Counted from the stretch's first letter, positions 51,524-60,098 are shown. The stretch: DNA of 64,000 nt from Streptomyces himalayensis subsp. himalayensis (GCF_013778455.1 NZ_JACEHE010000009.1:186001-250000), one strand, 5' to 3'. Program-made: numbers and translations. The notes: generated by a model from the sequence alone, not told the origin.

Positions 51524-51537
51524 TGCTATCGTTAGCA
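51524..51537. promoter_or_regulatory. second copy of the GCTAACGTTAGC-type operator
   Basis: TGCTATCGTTAGCA differs from the symmetric TGCTAACGTTAGCA by one base. It lies 167 bp from the first site, a distance compatible with looping between two bound repressors. Confidence 0.6.
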
Positions 51538-51546
51538 CAGAGAGAG

Positions 51547-51666
51547 TTACAGGGCAAAGCCGCTGTCGGTGGTCAGGGAGCCGGTAGCCGGATCGAAGCG
51601 CAGGGCGGCGATCCCGGCGCCGTCACCGCCGGTGTCCGGCATATAGGCGCCGGTGAGCCTCGGCAT
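51547..51666 (-). pseudogene. lactonase (beta-propeller) N-terminal remnant
   Basis: The minus strand reads 'LTGAYMPDTGGDGAGIAALR' followed by 'FDPATGSLTTDSGFAL' and a stop at 51547. This matches the start of YbhE-type 7-bladed lactonases. About 300 residues are missing after the stop. It meets a truncated dehydratase end at 51656, head to head. Confidence 0.6.
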
Positions 51667-51766
51667 CACCATCGACGAGGACGCGGTCCGCGCCGCTTCC
51701 GAACGCGGGCAGCGCTGGCGCAACCCGGTATGGCACCGTGCCGACGGCTCGATCGCCCCCTGGTAG
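51656..51766 (+). pseudogene. enolase-superfamily sugar-acid dehydratase C-terminal remnant
   Basis: The plus strand reads 'SLGITIDEDAVRAASERGQR' and 'WRNPVWHRADGSIAPW' before a TAG. This ending is typical of galactonate/rhamnonate-type dehydratases of the mandelate racemase group. Everything before 'SLGI' is absent. It lies directly against the lactonase remnant, so a deletion or rearrangement joined the two. Confidence 0.75.
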
Positions 51767-51855
51767 CAGCCGTCGGCAGACGCTGAGAGCCAGCCGTACG
51801 GGCCGATCGCGAGGAAGGACTGTCATGCCCGCAGAGGACGTGCCCGGGCGGCGCG

Positions 51856-51936
51856 TACTGCATTTTCAGTAGCCGGGATTGTCGGCAGAGGCACGACGAC
51901 GTATCGGGCCCGCCCGGAGAGCCTGGGGCGGTACCC
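51856..51936. repeat. direct repeat copy A flanking the sugar-import segment
   Basis: TACTGCATTTTCAGTAGCCG and the following 60 bp reappear at 60000-60081 with about 88% identity over the first 50 bp and one indel later. Both copies are intergenic and in the same orientation. The minus strand of both could end a protein in ...ASADNPxY. Confidence 0.75.
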
Positions 51937-51985
51937 GAAACAGGGTGTGGCGACCCGTGCCGCCTGCAAGAAAGAGAGTCATTCC

Positions 51986-53029
51986 ATGGCAACGATGAAG
52001 TCCGTACAGACCGGCGCAGTCGGCACAGTCGACGTAATCGACGTCGAGCGCCCGGTTCCCGGGCCCGGCGACGCGCTGATGCGGGTCCGTGCCTGCGGTA
52101 TCTGCGGCACCGACGTCGCCTTCCTGCACATGGGAGGCATGCCGCAGGGTCCGGGCGGGCAGACGGCCCCGATACCGCTGGGGCATGAGCCGGCGGGCGA
52201 GATCGTCGAGGTGGGCGACGAGGTCACCGGCCTGAAGGCGGGCGACCGCGTCGTCGTCAACCCGCAGGGCGCCCCCTCCGGCATCATCGGCTGTGGCGGT
52301 GCGCTGGGCGGCATGAGCGAGTACCTGATCATCGAGAGCGCCGTCGTGGGGAAGAGCGTGGCGGTGATCCCCGACTCGGTGCCCTTCGACGTCGCGGCGC
52401 TCAACGAGCCCATGGCGGTCGCGCGGCACTGCGTCAATCGCTCCGAAGCGCGGGCGACGGACAAGGTCGTGGTGTTCGGCGCCGGGCCCATCGGGCTCGG
52501 CGCCACGATCTGGCTGAAGCTTCGCGGGGTCCAGCACGTGACCGTGGCCGACGTGATCCCCGAACGACTCGAGACCGCTCTGGCGGTCGGGGCCAACGCC
52601 GTCATCGACTCCTCCCGCGAGGACGTGACGACGCGCCTGGCGGAACTGCACGGCCAGGGCGCCAACGCCCTCGGCCAGCCCCGCCCGGACACCGATATCT
52701 ACATCGACGCGGCAGGGGTCGCGATCGTCGCCAACACCGCCCTGCGGTCGGCGAAGTGGGGCGCCAAGCTCGTCGTCGTGGCCGCCCACAAGGAGCCCGA
52801 ACCCATCGACCTGGGCGCGATGCTCAGGAGCGAGATGACCATCGTCGCGTCCCAGGGCTACCCCACAGAGATCTTCGAAGTGACCGAGGAGATCGCCCAG
52901 CACCAGGAGCTGTTCGCGCGACTGATCAGCCACCGCGTTCCCTTCTCCGATGTCGAGCGTGCCTTCGAGCTGACGCTGACACCGGGGGCGGCCGAGAAGG
53001 TCGTCGTCACCTTCGACGAACAGCCCTAG
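51986..53029 (+). CDS. zinc-dependent alcohol/polyol dehydrogenase
   Basis: The 347-residue MDR enzyme has catalytic zinc ligands Cys37 in 'RACGICGTDVAFLH' and His67-Glu68 in 'PLGHEPAGEIVEVGDEV', and the Rossmann motif 'VVVFGAGPIGLGATIWLKL'. The four-Cys structural zinc lobe is missing ('NPQGAPSGIIGCGGALGG'). Sugar-acid or polyol oxidation (idonate/sorbitol dehydrogenase-like) is the best guess from the family and neighbours. ATG 51986; AAAGAGAG is upstream. It is closed by a terminator. Confidence 0.87.
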   Translation: MATMKSVQTGAVGTVDVIDVERPVPGPGDALMRVRACGICGTDVAFLHMGGMPQGPGGQTAPIPLGHEPAGEIVEVGDEVTGLKAGDRVVVNPQGAPSGIIGCGGALGGMSEYLIIESAVVGKSVAVIPDSVPFDVAALNEPMAVARHCVNRSEARATDKVVVFGAGPIGLGATIWLKLRGVQHVTVADVIPERLETALAVGANAVIDSSREDVTTRLAELHGQGANALGQPRPDTDIYIDAAGVAIVANTALRSAKWGAKLVVVAAHKEPEPIDLGAMLRSEMTIVASQGYPTEIFEVTEEIAQHQELFARLISHRVPFSDVERAFELTLTPGAAEKVVVTFDEQP

Positions 53030-53057
53030 CGGAAAGCAGCACTTGACCAGGGCGACA

Positions 53058-53084
53058 GGGCTCGATCCGATGCGGATCGGGCCC
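53058..53084 (+). terminator. 12-bp hairpin after the dehydrogenase
   Basis: GGGCTCGATCCG (53058-53069) pairs with CGGATCGGGCCC (53073-53084), one G-T pair, 3-nt loop, 28 nt after the dehydrogenase stop. Confidence 0.8.
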
Positions 53085-53324
53085 CGTTCGCATCGCAGTG
53101 ACGTTTTCCAGCCATCCCGCCTCAGGATTGGTCGATATATCGCATATGGACCGAACTTCCGAACCGATTCGCCGCTGAAAGTAGGGCCCTCGCCACCCCC
53201 TAGTCAACGCACCGCCACTACTCAATTTCCCGGCCACCGGCTCGGCTGGGCACACCCCCGGCCCACCGCCGCACGTTACGTAAACGTGACATCGTCATGA
53301 CGCATCACTTCTTGACTGCCGAGG

Positions 53325-53342
53325 ATTGTTAGCGCTCACAAT
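53325..53342. promoter_or_regulatory. lac-operator-like LacI-family site
   Basis: ATTGTTAGCGCTCACAAT is an 18-bp inverted repeat with one mismatch. Its right half GCTCACAAT equals the natural half-site of the E. coli lac operator. It is upstream of the LacI-family gene at 53565 and the ABC importer, implying autoregulation. Confidence 0.75.
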
Positions 53343-53564
53343 GACCCTTGCATTCGCCGGTTCAGCATCCGAGGAGGAACTGCGATGGCACAAAAGGGAG
53401 TTGCTGTACCGCCGCCATGACCGACGGACCGACCTCGGCGGCAACCCGATCCGGCCCGAGAGTTCCTCGCCGGGAAGCTTCGACCCTGGGGGACCAGGCC
53501 CGGCCGCACGGAGATACACCAAGCTCGTAGAACCGCCCCGACGACCGCCCAAGGAGGTGCGGCC

Positions 53565-54590
53565 ATGACACAACCATCGCTTCGGCCGCCCACCATGGCG
53601 GATGTCGCCCGACGTGCCGGGGTGTCCCACCAGACCGTCTCCCGCGTACTGGGAGATCACCCCAACGTGCGGGACGGCACACGCGCCAAGGTGCTGAACG
53701 CCATCGGGGAACTGGGCTACCGCCCCAACTCCTCCGCACGGGCCCTGGTCACCCGGCGCACACGGACCCTGGGTGTCGTCGCCTCCAACACCACCCTCTA
53801 CGGCCCGGGCTCCACCCTGTTCGCACTGGAGGAGGCAGCCCTCGCCAAGGGTTACCTGGTCTCCACGGTCAGTCTGCGTAAGCTGACGGTGCAGACGCTG
53901 TCCGAGGCCCTGGACCGCCTCATCGAGGGCGGCGTGGACGGCTTGCTCACCATCGTCCCGCAACTGTCCGCGACCGCCGCACTCACCGAACTCCCCCATC
54001 CCTTCCCCGTGGTGACGGTCGGGAGCGGGATCGCCGCGGAAATCCCCTGCGTAACCGTGGATCAGCACCGGGGCGCACACATGGCCACCGGTCATCTGCT
54101 GGCGGCCGGCCATCGCACGGTCTGGCATGTTGCCGGGCCAGAGGACTGGCAGGACGCACAGGGCCGGACCGCCGGCTGGCGTGCGACCCTCGAAGCGGCG
54201 GGGATCGAGCCACCCGAGCCGCTGACCGGAGACTGGAGTCCGCGGTCGGGCTATCTGGCGGGCCAGGAACTCGTTGGACGGGCGGGCCGGGAGCTGACCG
54301 CGGTCTTCGTGGCCAACGACCAGATGGCCCTGGGGGTGTTGCGAGCCCTGCGCGAAGCCGGTCTGGGAACTCCCCAGGACGTGGCGGTGGTCGGCTTCGA
54401 CGACATCCCGGAGTCGGAGTTCTTCGCTCCCCCGCTCACCACGATCCGCCAGGACTTCACGGAAGTGGGCAGGCGAAGTATCGCCCTGCTCCTGGACCGG
54501 GTCGAAGGCCGGGACTCCTCCGGAACGCCCCGGATCGTCATCGAGCCCCAGCTCATCGTCCGCACCAGCAGTTCTCCGCCCTCACCCTGA
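53565..54590 (+). CDS. LacI-family transcriptional regulator
   Basis: The 341-residue repressor has an N-terminal helix-turn-helix 'TMADVARRAGVSHQTVSRVL' and hinge 'NSSARALVTRRTRTLGVVAS', then a periplasmic-binding-protein-like ligand domain ('DQHRGAHMATGHLLAAGHRT', 'VFVANDQMALGVLRALREAG', 'VAVVGFDDIPESEFFAPPLT'). AAGGAGG precedes ATG 53565. It is followed after 159 nt by the importer genes with no visible operator between, so one transcript is likely. The ligand is probably the imported sugar. Confidence 0.92.
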   Translation: MTQPSLRPPTMADVARRAGVSHQTVSRVLGDHPNVRDGTRAKVLNAIGELGYRPNSSARALVTRRTRTLGVVASNTTLYGPGSTLFALEEAALAKGYLVSTVSLRKLTVQTLSEALDRLIEGGVDGLLTIVPQLSATAALTELPHPFPVVTVGSGIAAEIPCVTVDQHRGAHMATGHLLAAGHRTVWHVAGPEDWQDAQGRTAGWRATLEAAGIEPPEPLTGDWSPRSGYLAGQELVGRAGRELTAVFVANDQMALGVLRALREAGLGTPQDVAVVGFDDIPESEFFAPPLTTIRQDFTEVGRRSIALLLDRVEGRDSSGTPRIVIEPQLIVRTSSSPPSP

Positions 54591-54749
54591 CGCTCGGCAG
54601 TAACCGCCACCCGACCGCCACCCCGGACCTGTCCACCATCCACTCTCATGATCGATATCTCGAACGCCGACCGACACGCTGAACACAGACCAGCCTCCCC
54701 AACCATCACCAGCGGTCCGTCCCGGACCGGCTCCTCAAAGGAGAAGCAC

Positions 54750-55757
54750 ATGCTCAACAGGCGCAACTTCATCGCGGCGGCAGTAGGCGTGGCGGCCGCG
54801 GGCGGGCTGGCTGCCTGCGCCAAGAAGGAAGACTCCGCCTCCAACACCTCCGGCAGCAGCGGGGACAAGGCGATCACCCTGGGCTTCTCCCAGGTCGGCG
54901 CGGAGAGCGGCTGGCGCACCGCCAACACCGACTCGGTGAAGGAAGCCGCCAAGGAGGCGGGTTACACCCTGAAGTTCTCCGACGCCCAGCAGAAGCAGGA
55001 GAACCAGATCTCCGCGATCCGCAGCTTCATCGCCCAGAACGTGGACGTCATCGCCTTCTCACCGGTGGTCGTCACCGGCTGGGACGCGGTGCTGAAGGAG
55101 GCCAAGGCCAAGAAGATCCCGGTCGTCCTCACCGACCGCTCCGTCGAGACCTCGGACGAGTCTCTGTACGTCACCCTGGTCGGCTCCGACTTCACGGACG
55201 AGGGCCGGCGCGCGGCCAAGATCCTGGAGAAGGTCCTCGAGAAGGCCGGCCACAAGGGTGCCGTGAAGATCGCACAGCTGGAGGGCACCACCGGTGCCGC
55301 CCCGGCGATCGAGCGCGCCAAGGGCTTCAAGGAGGTCATGGACGCGGACCACAAGGACGACTGGAAGATCGTCGTCAGCCAGACCGGTGACTTCACCCGG
55401 GCCGGCGGCAAGCAGGTCATGGCGGCCTTCCTGGAGTCCAACCCGGACATCAACGTGCTGTTCGCCCACAACGACGACATGGCCATCGGCGCCATCCAGT
55501 CCATCGAGGCGGCGGGCAAGAAGCCCGGCAAGGACATCCTGATCGTCTCGATCGACGGCGTGAAGGACGGCTTCGTGGCCATGTCCGAGGGCAAGATCAA
55601 CGCCATCGTCGAGTGCAACCCGCTGCTCGGCCCCCAGTTGATGGAGGTCGTGAAGAAGGTCCACGACGGCGAGTCGGTCGAGCGGTGGATCAAGACCAAG
55701 GAGGGCGACTTCATGCAGGACCAGGCCGAGGCCGAGCTCCCGAACCGCAAGTACTGA
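54750..55757 (+). CDS. sugar ABC transporter substrate-binding lipoprotein (YtfQ-like)
   Basis: The 335-residue protein has a Tat-type lipoprotein signal: 'MLNRRNFIAAAVG' with twin Arg and lipobox 'LAAC' (Cys23). The mature part is a type I periplasmic-binding fold like YtfQ, the galactofuranose-binding protein ('LGFSQVGAESGWRTANTDSV', 'LFAHNDDMAIGAIQSIEAAG', 'IVSIDGVKDGFVAMSEG'). AAAGGAGAAG precedes ATG 54750. It is the first importer gene. Confidence 0.9.
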   Translation: MLNRRNFIAAAVGVAAAGGLAACAKKEDSASNTSGSSGDKAITLGFSQVGAESGWRTANTDSVKEAAKEAGYTLKFSDAQQKQENQISAIRSFIAQNVDVIAFSPVVVTGWDAVLKEAKAKKIPVVLTDRSVETSDESLYVTLVGSDFTDEGRRAAKILEKVLEKAGHKGAVKIAQLEGTTGAAPAIERAKGFKEVMDADHKDDWKIVVSQTGDFTRAGGKQVMAAFLESNPDINVLFAHNDDMAIGAIQSIEAAGKKPGKDILIVSIDGVKDGFVAMSEGKINAIVECNPLLGPQLMEVVKKVHDGESVERWIKTKEGDFMQDQAEAELPNRKY

Positions 55758-55782
55758 CCGACGGCACCACCGGCGGGAGCCT

Positions 55783-55810
55783 CCGGCCGACCGAGCCCTC
55801 GGTCGGCCGG
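55783..55810 (+). terminator. intercistronic hairpin between binding protein and ATPase genes
   Basis: CCGGCCGACCGAG (55783-55795) pairs perfectly with CTCGGTCGGCCGG (55798-55810). It lies 26 nt after the binding-protein stop inside the operon. It may act as a partial terminator or mRNA 3'-end stabiliser, giving more binding protein than ATPase. Confidence 0.6.
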
Positions 55811-56007
55811 GCCCCTGCGGGCCTGCAGCGATTCGATTCCATGAGGAGCGCTGCCGTGACTCCACCCCCCACATCAGGGGGCTTCCAACCCGAAGGTTGC
55901 GGTCCAGCCCGAACCGACCCCTTCCGGGGGCGGAACGAACGTAACGCAGATCAGGTAAGTGAATTTCCCCACCGGACAGAACCGGTGGTCCCCTCGCTAG
56001 GAGTCTT

Positions 56008-57546
56008 ATGGCAGAGCCGCGGCCCGTCCTGGAGATGACGGGCATAGTCAAAGAGTTTCCGGGGGTACGGGCTCTGTCGGGTGTCGACTTCCGGCTCTTC
56101 CCCGGCGAGATCCACGCCCTCCTCGGCGAGAACGGGGCCGGGAAGTCCACCCTCATCAAGGTGCTGACGGGGGTTCACTCCCTGGACGGTGGCACGATCA
56201 CCCTCGACGGGCAGTCCGTACGGTTCGCCAGCCCCCTGCAGGCGCAGCAGGCCGGCATCAGCACGGTCTACCAGGAGGTCAACCTCTGCCCCAACCTGTC
56301 GGTGGCGGAGAACATCTTCATCGGACGCGAACCGACTCGCGCGGGCCGCATCCAGTGGAAGCAACTGCGCCGGAAGGCGGCCGAGTTGGTCGACCGGCTC
56401 GGCCTCGACATCGACGTCACCGCGCCCCTCTCCTCGTACCCGCTCGCCGTGCAGCAACTGGTCGCGATCGTACGGTCGGTGGGCACCGGCGACAGCGTCG
56501 CCGAGGGATCGGGCACCAAGGTGCTGATCCTCGACGAGCCGACGTCCAGCCTCGACCGCGACGAGGTCCTCGAACTCTTCGCCCTGATGCGGCGGTTGAA
56601 GGAACAGGGCGTCGCGATCCTGTTCGTGTCGCACTTCCTCGACCAGATCTACGAGGTCTGCGACCGGATGACCGTACTGCGCAACGGCACCCTGGTCGGC
56701 GAGCACATGGTCAGCGACCTCGACCAGGTCGGCCTTGTCCAGCTGATGATCGGCAAGGCTCTGGACCAGCTCGAGGAGCTCCACGACCACCAGCTGCACT
56801 CCGGCGTCGGTGAGCCGCTGCTCCAGGCGGACGGCCTCGGCAGGACCGGCGGCATCGCCCCCTTCGACCTGGAGATCAAGAAGGGCGAGGTGATCGGACT
56901 CGCCGGTCTCCTCGGGTCGGGCCGTACCGAACTCGCCCGGCTGCTCTTCGGCGCCGACCAGCCCGACAGCGGCAAGGTGACCATCGGCGGCAAGCAGGTC
57001 TCCATGAGCGCCCCGAACGACGCGATCGCCGCGGGCGTCGCGTTCTGCTCGGAGAACCGCAAGACCGAGGGCCTCGTACCGGATCTGACGGTGCGTGAGA
57101 ACATCATCCTCGCCCTGCAGGCGGCGCGCGGCTGGACCCGGCCCATCCCGGTCTCCCAGCGCGACGAACTCGTCGCCAAGTACATCAAGGCGCTGGACAT
57201 CCGGCCCGCCAACCCGGAGGCCCGCGTCGGCCAGCTCAGCGGCGGCAACCAGCAGAAGGTGCTGCTGGCCCGCTGGCTGATCACCCAGCCGAAGCTGCTG
57301 ATCCTGGACGAGCCGACGCGCGGCATCGACATCGGCGCCAAGGCGGAGATCCAGAAACTCGTGGTGTCGCTCTCCGAGGACGGCATGTCCGTGCTGTACA
57401 TCGCGGCCGAGCTCGAGGAGGTACTCCGGCTCAGCCACACCATCGGAGTGCTGCGCGACCGCCGGCTGGTGGCGCAGATCGCCAACGGGCCCGAGATCAC
57501 CACCAGCCGGATCCTGGAGACCATCGCGAGCGGAGAGCACCAGTGA
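56008..57546 (+). CDS. sugar ABC transporter ATP-binding protein (YtfR-like)
   Basis: The 512-residue protein has two ABC ATPase domains. The first has Walker A 'GENGAGKSTLIKVL' and Walker B 'KVLILDEPTSSLD'. The second has the signature 'LSGGNQQKVLLARWL' and Walker B 'LLILDEPTRGIDIG'; its P-loop is degenerate ('GLLGSGRTELARLLFG'). This is the arrangement of carbohydrate importers (RbsA/YtfR class). AGGAG precedes ATG 56008. Its stop overlaps the next start (GTGA). Confidence 0.92.
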   Translation: MAEPRPVLEMTGIVKEFPGVRALSGVDFRLFPGEIHALLGENGAGKSTLIKVLTGVHSLDGGTITLDGQSVRFASPLQAQQAGISTVYQEVNLCPNLSVAENIFIGREPTRAGRIQWKQLRRKAAELVDRLGLDIDVTAPLSSYPLAVQQLVAIVRSVGTGDSVAEGSGTKVLILDEPTSSLDRDEVLELFALMRRLKEQGVAILFVSHFLDQIYEVCDRMTVLRNGTLVGEHMVSDLDQVGLVQLMIGKALDQLEELHDHQLHSGVGEPLLQADGLGRTGGIAPFDLEIKKGEVIGLAGLLGSGRTELARLLFGADQPDSGKVTIGGKQVSMSAPNDAIAAGVAFCSENRKTEGLVPDLTVRENIILALQAARGWTRPIPVSQRDELVAKYIKALDIRPANPEARVGQLSGGNQQKVLLARWLITQPKLLILDEPTRGIDIGAKAEIQKLVVSLSEDGMSVLYIAAELEEVLRLSHTIGVLRDRRLVAQIANGPEITTSRILETIASGEHQ

Positions 57547-58628
57547 CCACCACTTCCCGATGGCGAGCGCTGACGCACCACCAGCTGTTCTGGCCGGTCG
57601 CGGTCCTGGTGGTACTGCTGCTCGTCAACATCCCTTTCACCCCTGACTTCTTCTCGATCCGGATGTCGGACGGCCACCTCTACGGCAGCCTCGTCTCCAT
57701 CGTGCTGTTCGGCTCGCCGCTGATCCTCGTGGCGGTCGGCATGACACTGGTGATCGCCACCGGCGGCATCGACCTCTCCGTCGGTGCGGTGGTCGCGATC
57801 GCCGGGGCGCTGGCCTGTTCCTACATGAGCGGCCAGGCCGATCAGAACGCGCTCTCCGGGGTGCTGCTCGCGATGGGCCTCGCGCTGCTGGCCGCGCTCG
57901 TCTGCGGCCTCTGGAACGGCTTCCTGGTCGCCAGGATGGGCATCCAGCCGATCATCGCCACGCTGATCATCATGGTCGCCGGACGCGGTGTGGCCCAGCT
58001 GATCACCGACGGGCAGATCATCACCGTCAACAGCGAGCCGTACAAGCTGATCGGCGGCGGCTACTGGCTGACGCTGCCGTTCTCCATCTTCGTGGTGGCC
58101 GTCGTCGTGGCCGTCACCGTGGCGCTGACCCGCCGCACGGCCCTCGGGCTGCTCGTCGAGTCGGTCGGCGGCAACGCCGAGGCCAGCCGCCTGGTCGGCA
58201 TCCGCTCGCGGCGGATCAAGATCATGGTCTATGTGTTCTGCGCGCTGTGTGCGGGCATCGCGGGCCTGATGATCAGCTCCAACACGTCGGCCGCGGACGG
58301 CAACAACGCCGGTCTGTGGATCGAGCTCGACGCGATCCTCGCGGTGGTCATCGGCGGCACCTCGCTGCTGGGCGGCCGGTTCTCCATCGGCGGCACGGTC
58401 GTCGGCGCCCTCGTCATCCAGACCCTGACCACCACGATCTACACCATCGGCGTGCCGACCCAGACCAACCTGGTCTTCAAGGCCGTCGTCGTCATCGTCG
58501 TCTGCCTGCTGCAGTCCCCGAAGTTCCGCGCCAAGGTGTTCGGCACGAAGGGCCGCGGGCGGGCCACGGGCCCGGCGGAGACCGCCGCGGTGGCCGAGGC
58601 CGCTCCCAAGATGGAGGTGTCGCGATGA
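57543..58628 (+). CDS. sugar ABC transporter permease (YtfT-like)
   Basis: The 361-residue permease has about ten hydrophobic segments. The conserved 'VIATGGIDLSVGAVVAIAGA' and 'LDAILAVVIGGTSLLGGRF' are hallmarks of the RbsC/YtfT family. The start is GTG 57543, overlapping the ATPase stop. The C-terminal 30 residues are cytoplasmic and Ala-rich. It probably dimerises with the following permease. Confidence 0.92.
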   Translation: MTTTSRWRALTHHQLFWPVAVLVVLLLVNIPFTPDFFSIRMSDGHLYGSLVSIVLFGSPLILVAVGMTLVIATGGIDLSVGAVVAIAGALACSYMSGQADQNALSGVLLAMGLALLAALVCGLWNGFLVARMGIQPIIATLIIMVAGRGVAQLITDGQIITVNSEPYKLIGGGYWLTLPFSIFVVAVVVAVTVALTRRTALGLLVESVGGNAEASRLVGIRSRRIKIMVYVFCALCAGIAGLMISSNTSAADGNNAGLWIELDAILAVVIGGTSLLGGRFSIGGTVVGALVIQTLTTTIYTIGVPTQTNLVFKAVVVIVVCLLQSPKFRAKVFGTKGRGRATGPAETAAVAEAAPKMEVSR

Positions 58629-59647
58629 GCGCGACCACCCAAAGCCGTACGGCCCCGGACCGCCGCACGACGTCCAAGACCGCGCGCCTGCTCGGCGACC
58701 GGCGCCTGCCCGTCCTGGTGACGGCCGCGCTGTTCCTGGTGATGTACATCGCCGGCCTGAGCCGCTACCAGAACTACGGCTTCGCCGAGCCCCAGGTCTT
58801 CATGAACCTGTTCATCGACAACAGCTATCTGCTGGTCGCCGCCGTCGGTGCCACCTTCGTCATCCTGTCCGGCGGGATCGACCTGTCCGTCGGCTCCGTC
58901 ATCGGCTTCACGACCATGTTCACGGCATGGCTGGTGGAGCGTCAGGGCATGCCGATCCTGCTCGTGATCCCCCTGGCCCTGGCCGTGGGCGCAGTCGGCG
59001 GCTTCCTGATGGGCTATGTGATCCAGAACTTCGAGATCCAGCCCTTCATCGTGACCCTCGCCGGCCTCTTCCTCTTCCGCGGCCTGTGCCTGGTCATCAG
59101 CAAGGAGTCGATCTCCATCACCGACTCCTCCGTGAGCAGCATGGCTCAGGCACAGGTGTCGCTGGGTGCCGGGTTCCTGTCGGTCGGCGCGATCGTCGCC
59201 CTGGTCGTCCTCGCCGCGGCGTTCTACGTACTGCACTACACCCGCTTCGGACGCCGGGTGTACGCCATCGGCGGCAACGAGCAGTCCGCCATGCTGATGG
59301 GCCTCCCGCAGGGCGGCACGAAGATCGCCGTCTACACGGTGAGCGGCTTCTGCTCGGCGCTCGCCGGGCTGCTGTTCACCCTGTACATCCAGTCCGGTGA
59401 CCCGTTGCACGCCACCGGCATGGAACTCGACGCGATCGCCGCGGTGGTCATCGGCGGCACGCTGCTCACGGGCGGCTCGGGCTATGTGCTGGGCACCGTG
59501 TTCGGTGTGCTCGTCCTCGGCCTCATCAAGAGCATCATCCAGTTCGAGGGCACGCTCAGCTCCTGGTGGACGAAGATCGCCACGGGTGTGCTGCTGTGCG
59601 CCTTCATCCTGATCCAGCGGGCGATGACGGCACGTAAGAAGACCTGA
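58625..59647 (+). CDS. sugar ABC transporter permease (YjfF-like)
   Basis: The 340-residue permease resembles E. coli YjfF over its length: 'VILSGGIDLSVGSVIGFTTM', 'VTLAGLFLFRGLCLVISKES', 'MELDAIAAVVIGGTLLTGGS' and 'FEGTLSSWWTKIATGVLL'. Two different permeases in tandem, as in ytfT-yjfF, point to a galactofuranose-type or related furanose importer. ATGA overlap with the previous gene shows translational coupling. Confidence 0.92.
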   Translation: MSATTQSRTAPDRRTTSKTARLLGDRRLPVLVTAALFLVMYIAGLSRYQNYGFAEPQVFMNLFIDNSYLLVAAVGATFVILSGGIDLSVGSVIGFTTMFTAWLVERQGMPILLVIPLALAVGAVGGFLMGYVIQNFEIQPFIVTLAGLFLFRGLCLVISKESISITDSSVSSMAQAQVSLGAGFLSVGAIVALVVLAAAFYVLHYTRFGRRVYAIGGNEQSAMLMGLPQGGTKIAVYTVSGFCSALAGLLFTLYIQSGDPLHATGMELDAIAAVVIGGTLLTGGSGYVLGTVFGVLVLGLIKSIIQFEGTLSSWWTKIATGVLLCAFILIQRAMTARKKT

Positions 59648-59907
59648 GCCGGGGCAGGTCGAGCTGTCGGACCCGGAGCGGTCCGCTGCGCGGGTACGCA
59701 TGGCGTCCCGCTCAGTGGGCCGCTCCTGTCGTTCCGGCTCAGGTGGTTCGGCTGATCCAGGGCCCCACCCTGTCGGTGGCGCCTCGCGTGGCACGCGCCT
59801 GTTGCCTCCACCCTTCCGGCACCACTGCTCACGGCACGGAAGGCCAGAAAATGGTGGAAACGGCACAGAAGGCCTCGTACGCCTCCTGGCGCACGCGGGT
59901 CGCTCCC

Positions 59908-59933
59908 GGGCGGGCTGGATGTCCAGCCCGCCC
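59908..59933 (+). terminator. 12-bp hairpin after the importer operon
   Basis: GGGCGGGCTGGA (59908-59919) pairs perfectly with TCCAGCCCGCCC (59922-59933), 2-nt loop. It is about 260 nt after the last permease gene. Confidence 0.75.
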
Positions 59934-59999
59934 TGGACTGCTGTCTTTGTGGAGCGGGCGGCGGGGGCTCATGTCCGCGTAGGACGTACGGGCGTCGTG

Positions 60000-60081
60000 T
60001 ACTGCGTTCTCAGTAGGCGGGATTGTCGGCAGACGCACGACGACGGTTCGTGCCCTGGCCGGGGAGCCTGGGGAGGTTCCC
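60000..60081. repeat. direct repeat copy B flanking the sugar-import segment
   Basis: This is the partner of 51856-51936, in the same orientation. TACTGCGTTCTCAGTAGGCG starts the copy, and the shared core is GGGATTGTCGGCAGA. The two copies enclose the dehydrogenase, LacI and importer genes. Confidence 0.75.
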
Positions 60082-60085
60082 CCCT

Positions 60086-60098
60086 GATCACAGTGATC
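60086..60098. promoter_or_regulatory. 13-bp palindrome upstream of two-component genes
   Basis: GATCAC-A-GTGATC is a perfect inverted repeat about 200 nt before the sensor kinase start. It could be a response-regulator or other repressor site. Confidence 0.35.

Larger units (their letters stand above)
53030..53564. other. 535-bp leader region of the LacI-ABC operon
   Basis: After the dehydrogenase terminator the stretch holds a lac-operator-like site (53325-53342) about 220 nt before the LacI start codon. Short frames inside (for example 53326-53568) overlap the LacI start and look spurious. A TTGACT at 53312 may be the -35 of a promoter covered by the operator. Confidence 0.5.

Noticed and set aside
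53326..53568. 80-residue frame between the operator and LacI gene
   Set aside because: It starts inside the operator, overlaps the LacI start codon and has no recognisable content.
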